From: Streptococcus cuniculi
Lineage (GTDB): Bacteria; Bacillota; Bacilli; Lactobacillales; Streptococcaceae
Length of the DNA: 64,000 bases
Direction of reading: 5' to 3'
Assembly: GCF_001921845.1 (NCBI RefSeq)
Contig: NZ_MSJM01000001.1
Span: 276,437 to 340,436, forward strand
Position 1 is the stretch's first letter, and each line of letters begins with the position of its first letter. Positions 43,515 to 52,273 of the stretch are shown in pieces. The position numbers were made by a program, and so were the translations under genes. The notes below the pieces were generated by a model. It ran no database searches. It saw only the letters and a program-made list of their open reading frames with translations, and was not told the origin of the DNA.

Positions 43515-45245
43515 TTACGACGATTTCCCTTGCCAATCCTTGACCTTGTCGGCATGGTCTTTGATCCATTTTTGAGCGGCTGCTTCAGCATCCATTCCTT
43601 GGTTGATGTCGAGCATAACGCTCTCCATATCCTCTTGCGACCAGGCAAAGCGGTCCAAGACTTGCACGGCTTCTTTCATGTCCTGCTCTAAATCTTTTCG
43701 AGTAAGGGTATGGATTTCTTCTTCCTGTCCCATACTGCCTTTTGGATCTTCTAAGTATTTCAGATCATATTTTGAGAACATCCAATGAGGCGACCAGCCT
43801 GTTAGGACAATCTCTTCCTTGTTCTTGATTGCCCGCTCTAATTCGGTCGTCATCGCTCCAGTTGAGGCAGACACCAACTCCCAGTCTGATAAGTTACGAT
43901 ACGCCTGCAAGGTCTCTTCGGTCGAAGTCATGATACCTGCTCCTGGCTCGATTCCTGTGATTTTTTGACCAGCTTGATTGCTTAAGTCTGCAATCGAATC
44001 GACTGACATATAACTTGGCACGACCAAGCCTGTCTTGACCCCCGTCATATTGGGACCAAGGTCTGTGACTTTGTCCTTGTATTGTTCATACAAAGCCCCA
44101 TGGGTTGTTGGCAACCAAGCAGAAGTGGAAGCGTCCACTTCGCCATTTGCAACAGACTGCCATAACACCGCATTGTCAAGCGGAATCCTATCCACTTGGT
44201 AACCCATATCCTCTAAAACAGCAGCCATCACATAGGTGGAGGCAATCTCAGAGTCCCACTGAACATAGCCTAGAGTGATGGTTTCTTTCTTTTCCGTTGA
44301 AAAAGAAGTCACAATGCGTGCCCCAATCAAGAGGACAAGCCCTGCTAGTGCTGCACACCAGGCCAAACGCTGGCGCTTTTTCTCTTTTGCCGTTTTAACT
44401 CTTTTCCGAGAGACTGGCTGATTGAGGGCCTGGGTCATGCGGTCTATCATCATGGCTAAGATAACCAGAGACAGACCTGCGACAAATCCTGTACCAATAT
44501 CTGCATGCTGGAGGGCTGATAGGACATCTCGACCAAGACCTGGTGCTCCAATCATAGAAGCTGTTACCACCATAGAAAGGGCCAACATAATGGTTTGGGT
44601 AATCCCTGTGAAAATGGTCGGTTTGGCAAGCGGCAATTCAACCTTGACTAATTTTTGACGGGCTGTGCCACCAAACGAATCTGACGCCTCAATCAATTCG
44701 CTTGGAATCTGGCGAATCCCGTGGTGGGTCATCCGCACCGTTGGGGGCAGGGCAAAGATAACAGAGGCTAATACCCCTGGAACCATTCCAATTCCAAAGA
44801 AGGCGACAGCTGGAATCAGATAGACAAAGGAAGGCATGGTCTGCATAAAGTCCAATATCGGACCTGTCACCGCTGCTACTTTCCTACTTTTTGCCATCCA
44901 GATTCCTAGTGGAACCCCAATCACGATTGAAATGGCGCTTGACACAATGACGAGGGTAATCGTACTCATCAAATGCTCCCATAATCCTTGGTTCCAAATA
45001 AAGAGCAAGCCGAGTGCTGTCAGAACTGGCAGTTGCCATTTTTTCTGACTAGCTAGATAAGCGACCAAGGTCAGCAAGGCAATCATCAACATCGGTGGAA
45101 TAAATAAGAGCGTATCGGTCACTCCTCCCATCAGATCATTTCCGATATGTTGAATCAGGCTGAAAAAACCTGAAAAAGTTTGCGTCAGCCAATCTGTAAA
45201 CGATTGAACCCACTCTGCAACTGGTAATTGAACATTCAAATTCAC
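43515..45245 (-). CDS. busB: Betaine ABC transporter, fused permease and substrate-binding protein BusB/OpuABC
   Basis: 576 residues. Residues 1-290 are the permease with a ProW-type signature (TMPSFVYLIPAVAFFGIGMVPGVLASVIFALPPTVRMTHHGI). Residues 315-576 are the glycine-betaine-binding domain outside the membrane (ITLGYVQWDSEIASTYVMAAVLEDMGYQVD, SAWLPTTHGALY). This fusion is the lactococcal/streptococcal BusAB (OpuA) layout for osmoprotection. It starts 18 bp after busA. Confidence 0.94.
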   Translation of the reverse strand: MNLNVQLPVAEWVQSFTDWLTQTFSGFFSLIQHIGNDLMGGVTDTLLFIPPMLMIALLTLVAYLASQKKWQLPVLTALGLLFIWNQGLWEHLMSTITLVIVSSAISIVIGVPLGIWMAKSRKVAAVTGPILDFMQTMPSFVYLIPAVAFFGIGMVPGVLASVIFALPPTVRMTHHGIRQIPSELIEASDSFGGTARQKLVKVELPLAKPTIFTGITQTIMLALSMVVTASMIGAPGLGRDVLSALQHADIGTGFVAGLSLVILAMMIDRMTQALNQPVSRKRVKTAKEKKRQRLAWCAALAGLVLLIGARIVTSFSTEKKETITLGYVQWDSEIASTYVMAAVLEDMGYQVDRIPLDNAVLWQSVANGEVDASTSAWLPTTHGALYEQYKDKVTDLGPNMTGVKTGLVVPSYMSVDSIADLSNQAGQKITGIEPGAGIMTSTEETLQAYRNLSDWELVSASTGAMTTELERAIKNKEEIVLTGWSPHWMFSKYDLKYLEDPKGSMGQEEEIHTLTRKDLEQDMKEAVQVLDRFAWSQEDMESVMLDINQGMDAEAAAQKWIKDHADKVKDWQGKSS

Positions 45246-45263
45246 AATAATCTCCTTTCTGCT

Positions 45264-46445
45264 CTACTTGCTGGAAGCCAGTGCTTCAATCACCCGTCCA
45301 CGAATAATCACACCGACCAGACGTTCCTTATCATCGACTACCGCAAGCGGAGTAGGCGAATCATGAATCAAGTCAAAAATATCTGTAATCAAGGTATCCG
45401 GATGCACCCGCTTGACATTCTGATCGAGAACACTGGATAAGGGAAGGCCAGCTTGTCGCGCATCACGCGCTGCTTCAGCTGTGATTGATCCCTTCAAGCG
45501 CCTGCGTTTATCTACTGCTAAAAGCATAGATGTTTCTTCTTTTCGCATGCGATTCAAAGCCACGTTAGGACCGTCAATGTCAATATTGGTTGTAAAGGGC
45601 GTGGTCATAATATTTTGAGCTGTCAAGACTTTTGAGCGATCGACATCCTCTACAAATTCTCGGACAAAATCGTTAGCAGGCTGGGTCAATATTTCTTCCC
45701 CTGTCCCAATCTGCATGATTTTTCCATCTGCCATAATGGCAATTCGATCTCCAATCCGTAAGGCCTCATTTAAATCATGGGTGATAAAAATAATGGTCCG
45801 TTCTTGCTCTGATTGTAAATCCAAGAGCTCATCCTGCATTTCTCGACGAATCAAGGGGTCAAGGGCTGAAAAAGCCTCGTCCATGAGCAGGATATCAGGG
45901 TTATTAGCCAGCGCTCTAGCCAGCCCAACCCGTTGCTGCATTCCTCCTGATAATTGATCAGGATATTGGTGGCGAAAGTCATATAAGGACGAATTTTTCA
46001 AGGCCTGTTCCGCTCGAGCAGTCCGCTCTTCCTTCGGAATTCCGCGCACTTCCAAGCCAAACTCTGTATTCTCTAAAATCGTCCGGTGGGGAAAAAGCCC
46101 AAAACTTTGGAAAACCATGTTGATTTTTTCGCGGCGGACTTGGCGGAGAGCTTCTTCATTCATCACTGAAATATTTTCTCCATCAATCCAAATCTCTCCT
46201 GATGTTGGCTCAATCAAGCGGTTCAGCATGCGCACAAGGGTCGACTTCCCAGAACCGGACAAGCCCATGATGACAAAGATTTCTCCTGCTTTAACCGAAA
46301 AATGAGCATCATAGACACCGACAGTTGCCCCTGTTTCTTTCAAAATCGCTTGCTTTGATTGTCCAGCCTTCACCATCTCCAAGGCCTGCTTCTGCCGTTT
46401 TCCAAATATTTTGGTCAATCCTTTGACTTCTAACTTTGTATTCAT
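45264..46445 (-). CDS. busA: Betaine ABC transporter ATP-binding protein BusA/OpuAA
   Basis: 393 residues. Walker [15 protein letters not shown], signature [15 protein letters not shown] and Walker [13 protein letters not shown] are intact. The C-terminal 120 residues are tandem CBS domains ([35 protein letters not shown]), which sense ionic strength or c-di-AMP in OpuA-type systems. The promoter is overlapped by BusR-type sites. Confidence 0.95.
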   Translation of the reverse strand: MNTKLEVKGLTKIFGKRQKQALEMVKAGQSKQAILKETGATVGVYDAHFSVKAGEIFVIMGLSGSGKSTLVRMLNRLIEPTSGEIWIDGENISVMNEEALRQVRREKINMVFQSFGLFPHRTILENTEFGLEVRGIPKEERTARAEQALKNSSLYDFRHQYPDQLSGGMQQRVGLARALANNPDILLMDEAFSALDPLIRREMQDELLDLQSEQERTIIFITHDLNEALRIGDRIAIMADGKIMQIGTGEEILTQPANDFVREFVEDVDRSKVLTAQNIMTTPFTTNIDIDGPNVALNRMRKEETSMLLAVDKRRRLKGSITAEAARDARQAGLPLSSVLDQNVKRVHPDTLITDIFDLIHDSPTPLAVVDDKERLVGVIIRGRVIEALASSK

Positions 46446-46474
46446 CCCTATTCCTCCTCTTCTAAAACACCATG

Positions 46475-46514
46475 TGACAACTTATTTAAAAATAAAGATT
46501 GTCACTTTGTGACC
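46475..46514. promoter_or_regulatory. busR: BusR-type operator, proximal part
   Basis: GTGACAA at 46475-46481 and TGTCACTTTGTGAC at 46501-46514, repeated inverted GTGACA/TGTCAC units lying between the -10 and the busA start. BusR is known to bind such units upstream of busAB. Confidence 0.65.
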
Positions 46515-46520
46515 ATCTAA

Positions 46521-46549
46521 TCATAACATCAAGTTGTCACTTTGTCAAC
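46521..46549 (-). promoter_or_regulatory. busAB promoter with overlapping BusR-type site
   Basis: TTGACA, 17 bp, TATGAT on the minus strand. A TTGTCACTTTGTCAAC unit (46535-46550) covers the -35, so a repressor bound there would block RNA polymerase. Confidence 0.75.
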
Positions 46550-46562
46550 TCATTGGCACCAA

Positions 46563-46607
46563 ACAAAAAACAACCCAGCTACAAACACGTAGTTTGTTAC
46601 TGGATTG
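46563..46607 (-). terminator. Terminator of busR
   Basis: Minus strand CCAGTAACAAACT / AGTTTGT-like arms around ACGT, then GGGTTGTTTTTTG. Confidence 0.6.
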
Positions 46608-46644
46608 CACGTTCAATCATTCCTTATTCCATCCTAAAAGCCTG

Positions 46645-47265
46645 TTAGGAAAACAGATTTCTCATCCGACTTTCGGACAGTTCATCTCCTACAAAATACA
46701 AGGTATCATGGCGCTCAACCTTGGTATAGGGACCTGGCGAGACCAATAGCTGGTCCTCATGGCTAATCGCGACAATCGTCGCCCCTGTCGAATGCCAGAT
46801 ATTTAACTCACTGATGGACTTGCCATAATTTTCAGAAGGAGCAGACAGGGTCAGTTCCATCGGTACAAAGGGAAGTTGTTGTTGGACATGTCTGGTTCGG
46901 TTCAAAAAGCGATCCATCAAAGAGGTCAAGTGGTCAAATTCTTTTTTTTGTGCTTCGATACTTTGAAAGAGCTCTTTTTTCATATCCTGAAGCGAGGCAA
47001 CATCCTGATAATTGGCTAAAAATTCCTTGGCTTTCGCAGGCGATGCCACAAAAGCTCCGCTGCCATGGCGAACTTCCATAATCTCTAAATCGACCAAGAC
47101 ATTGATCGCCTTCCGAGCAGTTTCAGAAGACACGCTAAAATTGCTGGCCAGGGTCGATCTCGCCTGCAATTTTGAACCAACAGGATATTTGCCACTGACA
47201 ATTCGTTCTGCAATTTCAACGGCTATCTGCTGGTATCTCGGAAATGAAATCTGTTTTTTGGCCAT
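46645..47265 (-). CDS. busR: c-di-AMP-responsive repressor BusR
   Basis: 206 residues. An N-terminal GntR winged helix (YPVGSKLQARSTLASNFSVSSETARKAINVLVDLEIMEVRHGSGAFV), a helical linker, and a C-terminal RCK_C/TrkA_C domain (MELTLSAPSENYGKSISELNIW...ATIVAISHEDQLLVSPGPYTKVERHDTLYFVG). GntR plus RCK_C is the hallmark of BusR, which binds c-di-AMP and represses busAB. Located directly upstream of busA in the same orientation but with its own terminator. Confidence 0.93.
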   Translation of the reverse strand: MAKKQISFPRYQQIAVEIAERIVSGKYPVGSKLQARSTLASNFSVSSETARKAINVLVDLEIMEVRHGSGAFVASPAKAKEFLANYQDVASLQDMKKELFQSIEAQKKEFDHLTSLMDRFLNRTRHVQQQLPFVPMELTLSAPSENYGKSISELNIWHSTGATIVAISHEDQLLVSPGPYTKVERHDTLYFVGDELSESRMRNLFS

Positions 47266-47348
47266 CGCTACTCCCTACCACACAATAATACTTCCCCATC
47301 ATTATAGTATAAAACCAGCAGAAAAGCAAAATCTGCTCAAGAAAAAAG

Positions 47349-47396
47349 AATGAGCCTATCATCATTTCCTAGAAATCGATTTTCCTCATTCCTTCT
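47349..47396. repeat. Nested inverted repeat, copy 1
   Basis: GAATGAG...CTCATTC arms enclose ATTTCctaGAAAT and are followed by CGATTTTCCTC. A related string, ATTTCGTAGAAATCGATTATCCTC, occurs at about 52094-52117. Confidence 0.45.
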
Positions 47397-47423
47397 ATAT
47401 CAACTTCAGTAGCAAAATGTCAC

Positions 47424-47717
47424 TTATGGTGCATCAACTGAGTTCAAGTTCCTAAAATGCTTGATAGCCTGACGGTTCCAAGAATACAAGGATACCAGCT
47501 GAAACACCAGTAAGCCTCCACAAACAAGAGCGAAGAGATAAAGCACTAGACCACCTTTGTAAAGATTCCACCATACCATAGTCGCAAACAGAGCAATGAG
47601 GACAAGCCCCACAAGATTGCGGCAAACAGCGTAGATGAGCAAGCCCTTCCGAGAACGGAATGTCTCTGCTTCTAGCTCCAATAGTACCCCCAGAATCAAC
47701 TCTCCAATCAAACTCAT
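47424..47717 (-). CDS. Small two-helix membrane protein, unknown
   Basis: 97 residues with hydrophobic spans at about 1-13, 29-49 and 55-78 (LIYAVCRNLVGLVLIALFATMVWW; GLVLYLFALVCGGLLVFQLVSLY). An acidic segment lies between the first two. A competing frame on the same strand (47452-47763) lacks such regular membrane spans. No family recognised. Confidence 0.55.
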   Translation of the reverse strand: MSLIGELILGVLLELEAETFRSRKGLLIYAVCRNLVGLVLIALFATMVWWNLYKGGLVLYLFALVCGGLLVFQLVSLYSWNRQAIKHFRNLNSVDAP

Positions 47718-47732
47718 CGTCCACCTCGTTTT

Positions 47733-47824
47733 TATATACTAGATTGAGCAAGGAATAGGACAAGGCAAAGAGCGACAGATAAAACTGGTCTTCATCAAAG
47801 CGACTGAACGATGTCCTAACCTTT
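47733..47824 (-). repeat. MITE-like 75-95 bp repeat, copy 1 (inverted relative to copy 2)
   Basis: The reverse complement begins AAAGGTTAGGACATCGTTCA and ends TTGCCTTGTCCTATTCC. Its ends GGTTAGGACA and TGTCCTA are inverted repeats. The copy at 51699-51790 matches at most positions over about 75 bp. Confidence 0.75.
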
Positions 47825-47852
47825 ATTTAATTCACTATCGCTTAAACAGCTT

Positions 47853-48221
47853 TTAGTCCTTCAAAGCAATGCCTTTTTCTTTCAATTGTTTCAAGGTCGC
47901 AGCTCCGATTCCTTTCAAGGCAAGCAAGTCTTTTTCTGTCCATGCCGCAAAGTCAGTAACGCTCTTAATGCCTGCTTGGTAGAAGGTTTCCAGACGGCTA
48001 GCTGGAATCCCCTCTAGTTCTGGTAGAGCTTGGAACTCTTCTAGACTTGCAGCTGCCTGACCTTTGAGGTCTGCGACCACTTCCTTGACTTGCTCAACCG
48101 CCTTATCAACGACTGTTTCAGCTACATCTACGACTTGCTCCAAGCGCTCACGGCCTGCTTTTTTCAACCTTGCCCATTCACGTTTCAATGCTTTTTTACG
48201 GTTTACTTTTTTCTTTGCCAT
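47853..48221 (-). CDS. Helix-hairpin-helix protein, unknown
   Basis: 122 residues. A Lys/Arg-rich N-terminus (MAKKKVNRKKALKREWARLKKAG), then a Val/Glu-rich helical stretch, then two HhH-like motifs (LEGIPASRLETFYQAGIKSVTDFAAW; LLALKGIGAATLKQLKEKG). These suggest nucleic acid binding. Start chosen after AAAGGAGA. Role unknown. Confidence 0.7.
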   Translation of the reverse strand: MAKKKVNRKKALKREWARLKKAGRERLEQVVDVAETVVDKAVEQVKEVVADLKGQAAASLEEFQALPELEGIPASRLETFYQAGIKSVTDFAAWTEKDLLALKGIGAATLKQLKEKGIALKD

Positions 48222-48247
48222 TTTTCATATCTCCTTTTGATTCATTT

Positions 48248-48502
48248 TTAATACTGTCTTTGGCCAAATAGTTCATCTGGTAAATCATGGAATCCCTTGC
48301 CAGCAGCGTAGTTGGCAAACTTTCCCTGAATAAAGCGATAGGCATCTACCTTGCTCTCATAGCGAATGTAGGCATCTGCTGCCCGCTCGTCCTTGTCTTC
48401 TTCTAAGACACGACGGCTTTCTTCCATCGCCATTTCATTGATCATCACTTGGGTATTGACCCAAGCCTCAAACTCTTTTAAAAATTCCTGTTCATATGTC
48501 AT
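48248..48502 (-). CDS. DUF1912-like streptococcal protein
   Basis: 84 residues, acidic, helical, starting MTYEQEFLKEFEAWVNTQVMINEMAMEESR. The pattern agrees with DUF1912, a family found in streptococci. It overlaps the end of the DUF438 gene by 4 bp (ATGA), so it is in the same operon. Function unknown. Confidence 0.75.
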   Translation of the reverse strand: MTYEQEFLKEFEAWVNTQVMINEMAMEESRRVLEEDKDERAADAYIRYESKVDAYRFIQGKFANYAAGKGFHDLPDELFGQRQY

Positions 48503-49830
48503 TCGTCAATCCCCCTGTACACATCTGTCTCAATCGCCCGATAGGGGGCAATATCTTGGACATACTCCAAGACCCCTTGGAATTCCCCATTCGCATCGCG
48601 GACAGCCTTATAGGTCACATGGACAAATTGACCGCGCGATTCTGATTTGAACCACATTTCAAATTTGTCCTTACGCCCCTCACGCAAAGCTGTGAAAATC
48701 GCTCGGACCTTAGGCAATAATTTCGGCGGGTGGCACAATTCTACATGCCGACCAATCTGGCTCGGAGTTCGTTTAAAAATCATTTCCTCGCTCGGCACCG
48801 CATCATTATAATACTGGAAAATATCGTCTTTGTTGACGAAGGTGATTTCCATCGGGAGGTGATTCAAAATCAAGTTGGCCTGCTCCACAGACAAGTAGCC
48901 ATTCCCAAAGACTTGACTTTCCTGCTGTGAGGCCTGTTTGGGTTTAAAGGAAATGGTCAGCTCTCCTTCTGGCGTGTCAATCCTGTGATGAATGACCTCG
49001 CCTGCACTTGCAGGCTCCTGTTCAGCTACTTCTGTGATGCTTGTTGCTGGCGTAAAGTCTTTTCGTTCGGGCTGCCAGATGTCACTCGGGCGGATAATGG
49101 CATAGCCAAACGTGTCACTTTCTCCTGCAATTTGCAGCCAATCATCTTGGGTGAAGGATTCCAACAGAATCATCAGCAAAATCGATTCTTCTTTAAAAAT
49201 CATGCTTTCAAATTCGACCGCAAATGCTTCAAAGCTCTCTTGTAAAGCTGCAATCCCTTGCTGTTCTAGTTGCTGACAATCCTTTTGGACTATCGCAAAC
49301 AAGTCCCGAATCTGATCATCCACACCCCACATGACCTTGGGCGGCGCATCATGACCGTATTTTTCCATGAGCGGAAAGAAGAGTTCTTCCTTACGGCGAT
49401 AGTGGTTGTCAAACTGCCCGAGCAAGGCCAGCTGGCGCTCTAGACCCTTGGTCAATTCCGTCTGAACCGTATCCTCTGTGGCCTGTTCATAACTCTCCAG
49501 CAAACGCCGAATCCGAATAAGAGCAGCCCGCAGGGCTAAATTCTCATCCTTAAAGACCCGCACAGGGTGGCCTGCTTGATCCGCATCTGCCACTTCCACA
49601 TTTTGAACCGCCTGCTTAAACAAATTCGCATGAACATCGCAAAGAGCCATGACATCTTCAAAGGTCACTCCCGAATCCGAATTCATCAGTTCATGCTCCA
49701 TGAGGGAAATCTCAATCGCCGATACCCCTGCAAAGGTCTGATTGAACCGCTCCTGTACGCTTTCTGGACTTGCACCGCGGTGTAAATCCAATAAAATATC
49801 CTTTAAGATTTGAATGCGTTGGTCTGTCAT
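48499..49830 (-). CDS. DUF438/hemerythrin-like/PAS protein
   Basis: 443 residues. An N-terminal DUF438 part (RIQILKDILLDLHRGASPESVQERF, EISLMEHELMNSDSG) is followed by a hemerythrin-like helical part (FDNHYRRKEELFFPLMEKYG), then a C-terminal PAS-like domain (LPMEITFVNKDDIFQYYND, RTPSQIGRHVELCHPP, GVLEYVQDI). Such proteins often pair with DUF1858 proteins and are thought to handle iron, oxygen or nitric oxide; this is not established. It overlaps both neighbours by 4 bp. Confidence 0.85.
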   Translation of the reverse strand: MTDQRIQILKDILLDLHRGASPESVQERFNQTFAGVSAIEISLMEHELMNSDSGVTFEDVMALCDVHANLFKQAVQNVEVADADQAGHPVRVFKDENLALRAALIRIRRLLESYEQATEDTVQTELTKGLERQLALLGQFDNHYRRKEELFFPLMEKYGHDAPPKVMWGVDDQIRDLFAIVQKDCQQLEQQGIAALQESFEAFAVEFESMIFKEESILLMILLESFTQDDWLQIAGESDTFGYAIIRPSDIWQPERKDFTPATSITEVAEQEPASAGEVIHHRIDTPEGELTISFKPKQASQQESQVFGNGYLSVEQANLILNHLPMEITFVNKDDIFQYYNDAVPSEEMIFKRTPSQIGRHVELCHPPKLLPKVRAIFTALREGRKDKFEMWFKSESRGQFVHVTYKAVRDANGEFQGVLEYVQDIAPYRAIETDVYRGIDE

Positions 49831-50060
49831 CTTTCTCCTCCAATGACATCATAGCCATTCCACTCCAAGGTCGACTGAATGCGTCCCACATCAATGCCCT
49901 TCATCTTAGCTCCTTGCTTGAGCGAGACCGTTTTTCCCAACGTCTGTCGCATCAAGGGATTGGCAAGCGGCGTAAAACCAAGCTCGACCAAGATATCCAA
50001 GACTTCTGGATGTTCTTCAATGACCTGTGCCACGGGAATGGAAAGATCAATCGTATTCAT
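49827..50060 (-). CDS. DUF1858 protein
   Basis: 77 residues. The core IPVAQVIEEHPEVLDILVELGFTPLANPLMRQTLGKTVSLKQGAKMKGID is the DUF1858 signature, also seen next to Ric/ScdA-type proteins. First gene of a DUF1858-DUF438-DUF1912 operon with 4-bp overlaps. Confidence 0.88.
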   Translation of the reverse strand: MNTIDLSIPVAQVIEEHPEVLDILVELGFTPLANPLMRQTLGKTVSLKQGAKMKGIDVGRIQSTLEWNGYDVIGGER

Positions 50061-50089
50061 GTTACTACCTTTTACCTTTATTTTCCACC

Positions 50090-50098
50090 ATTATAGCA
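50090..50098 (-). promoter_or_regulatory. Extended -10 of the DUF1858 operon
   Basis: TGCTATAAT on the minus strand, 29 bp before ATG 50060. Confidence 0.5.
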
Positions 50099-50325
50099 TA
50101 TTCTAGGAGGAAAGGGGAGAGAAAAAAGGGAAGTTTTCAAGTAAAAAACGCTTTCTTTCACCCCATCTCTTCCAATTAGGCCTGCCTTTTCCTCATCATC
50201 AGTTGATTGGATATGAATGTCTTTTCAGCATTAAACTATATTTTTTAGTGCTCAAAAGATTACAAATGACGCAAATTATGATAAAATTAGAAAATTCATA
50301 CAGTTACTTGAAGGAGAAAAATACA

Positions 50326-51708
50326 ATGAGTGAGAAACAGCATCATTCAAGGAATAAAATGGAAAGGAGCCTTCAAAATCGCCATGTGCAAATCATGGCC
50401 ATCGCTGGAACCATCGGAACAGGATTATTTCTGGGTGCAGGACGCTCGATTAGCCTGACTGGGCCGTCTATCATCTTTATTTACATGCTGACAGGCGGCT
50501 TCATGTACCTCATGATGCGGGCGATTGGCGAAATGCTCTACCGCGATCCTGACCAGCATACCTTTATCAATTTTATCACCTATTACATGGGCAAGGGCTG
50601 GGGTTACTTTGCTGGCTGGTCCTACTGGCTATCGGTCGTCTTTATCGGAATGGCCGAACTCACCGCTGTCGCAGAATACGTTCAATTCTGGTTTCCAACC
50701 TGGCCGTCTTGGATCATTCAATTGGTCGTTTTAGTGATATTAGGTCTGGTCAACTTGATTGCTGTTCGTATCTTCGGCGAAGTCGAATTTTGGTTTGCCA
50801 TGATTAAGATTATCGCCATTCTAGCCTTGATTGCCACAGCCATTTTCATGGTCTTGACAGGATTTGAAACACCGACTGGCATCGCAAGTATCACCAATAT
50901 CAGCGACGGATTTAGCCTCTTTCCAAATGGTCCACTAAACTTCATCGTTGCCTTTCAGATGGTCTTTTTTGCCTATCTCATGATGGAATTTATCGGTGTA
51001 ACCACCGCTGAAACAGAAAATCCCCGCAAGGTTCTTCCAAAAGCAATCAAGGAAATCCCTGTCCGTATCGTCTTTTTCTACGGGGGTGCTTTGCTAGCCA
51101 TTATGGCCATCATTCCTTGGAAGAATTTGGCAACGGCTGGCTCTCCCTTTGTAACGGTCTTTGAATTAGCAGGTATCAAATGGGCTGCTGGCTTGATCAA
51201 CTTTGTCGTCTTAACCTCTGCTGCATCAGCCCTCAATTCGACCCTCTATTCTACCGGACGCCACCTCTATCAGATTGCCCACGATTCGCCAAACGCCTTT
51301 CTGAAGAAATTTAAAGTCGATACCCTATCGCGTCAAAATGTTCCACAAAATGCGATTCTCACTTCTGCGGTGGTCATTGCGCTAGCTGCAGCCATCAGCG
51401 TCTTACCTGGGGTATCCGATGCCTTTACCCTGATTACAGCCTCCTCTTCAGGAGTCTATATCGCCATCTATGTCTTGGTCATGCTGGCCCACCTCAACTA
51501 CCGCACATCAACAGATTTCATGGCAGACGGCTACCTGATGCCCGCCTACCGTATCTTAAATCCGCTGACCATCGGCTTTTTCCTCTTCGTCTTTGCCACC
51601 TTGTTCCTCCAAGAAGCAACCCTCTGGGGAGCCATCGGTTCAACCATCTGGATTATCCTCTTTGGCGGGTATAGTCAGTATAAGTTTAGAAAGTATAATA
51701 AAGGTTAG
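50326..51708 (+). CDS. Amino acid permease, AAT family (CycA-like)
   Basis: 460 residues from MSEKQHHSRNKMERSLQNRHVQ, preceded by AAGGAG. Twelve membrane helices. The family signature IMAIAGTIGTGLFLGAGRSISLTGPS is at the first helix, with FFAYLMMEFIGVTTAETENPRKVLPKAI in the middle. The closest known types carry D-alanine, D-serine and glycine; the substrate cannot be fixed. Its last codons and stop lie inside the start of repeat copy 2. Confidence 0.9.
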   Translation: MSEKQHHSRNKMERSLQNRHVQIMAIAGTIGTGLFLGAGRSISLTGPSIIFIYMLTGGFMYLMMRAIGEMLYRDPDQHTFINFITYYMGKGWGYFAGWSYWLSVVFIGMAELTAVAEYVQFWFPTWPSWIIQLVVLVILGLVNLIAVRIFGEVEFWFAMIKIIAILALIATAIFMVLTGFETPTGIASITNISDGFSLFPNGPLNFIVAFQMVFFAYLMMEFIGVTTAETENPRKVLPKAIKEIPVRIVFFYGGALLAIMAIIPWKNLATAGSPFVTVFELAGIKWAAGLINFVVLTSAASALNSTLYSTGRHLYQIAHDSPNAFLKKFKVDTLSRQNVPQNAILTSAVVIALAAAISVLPGVSDAFTLITASSSGVYIAIYVLVMLAHLNYRTSTDFMADGYLMPAYRILNPLTIGFFLFVFATLFLQEATLWGAIGSTIWIILFGGYSQYKFRKYNKG

Positions 51709-51790
51709 GACATCGTTCAGTCGCTTTGATGAATGCCAGTTCTATCTGCAATTCCTTGCCTTGTCCTAATCCATTCTCAATCCACTATAA
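51699..51790 (+). repeat. MITE-like repeat, copy 2
   Basis: AAAGGTTAGGACATCGTTCA ... TTGCCTTGTCCTAATCC with inverted ends GGTTAGGACA/TGTCCTAA. It supplies the stop codon of the permease gene (AAA GGT TAG). Confidence 0.75.
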
Positions 51791-51953
51791 AGAGGCTGGG
51801 TCAAAAATCCAACACTAAATATAAAAAGCGAACAAAACTAGTTTTCTGACACTCAGAATTCTGTCTTGTTCGCTTTTTATATCTTATTTATCAACTTGAA
51901 GAATGGATGAGAAAGAATTTCAAAAATCAAAATCTTTTTATCCCAGCCTCTTC
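51786..51953. repeat. Inverted-repeat element with internal hairpin
   Basis: Arms AAAGAGGCTGGGTCAAAAAT and the reverse complement of TTTATCCCAGCCTCTT. Inside are TATAAAAAGCGAACAAAA/TTGTTCGCTTTTTATA arms that pair nearly perfectly. Similar in plan to the element at 13985-14114. Confidence 0.65.
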
Positions 51954-52273
51954 AGACATAGACCAACCCAAAATCTATTTAGACAAGTCAACAAGCTCTG
52001 CTAACATAACATTCGATTTTTCGATTTTCGCGAGCGGAGCGAGCCTCATCAAATCCTTTTCGCTGTGGTAAAAGTAGGGAGTGGGACTCAATCGTGATTT
52101 CGTAGAAATCGATTATCCTCGCTCCTTTGTTTCTGGGCTCGGGCTAAAATAATCCACTGGATTATTTTACTCCGCAGGAAGTCGCTACCGTCCGCACCAC
52201 CTCAGAAAAGGATTTCAAAATAATTTCTTCAATCTGAAACACAGGATTTTTTCCTGTGTTTTTCATTAAACGT
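51954..52273. other. Non-coding gap before galM, repeat-derived
   Basis: Contains a GGGAGTGGGAC...ATTTCGTAGAAATCGATTATCCTCGCTCC segment (about 52078-52123, relative of 47349-47396), a TAAAATAATCC/GGATTATTTTA hairpin near 52145-52170, and AAACACAGGA/TCCTGTGTTT at about 52238-52263, which with its T-rich loop and tail probably terminates galM. No gene seen. Confidence 0.5.

Noticed and set aside
47452..47763. Alternative 103-residue frame over the small membrane protein
   Set aside because: Overlaps a frame with regular membrane spans, extends into the repeat element, and has irregular Cys/Trp-rich composition.
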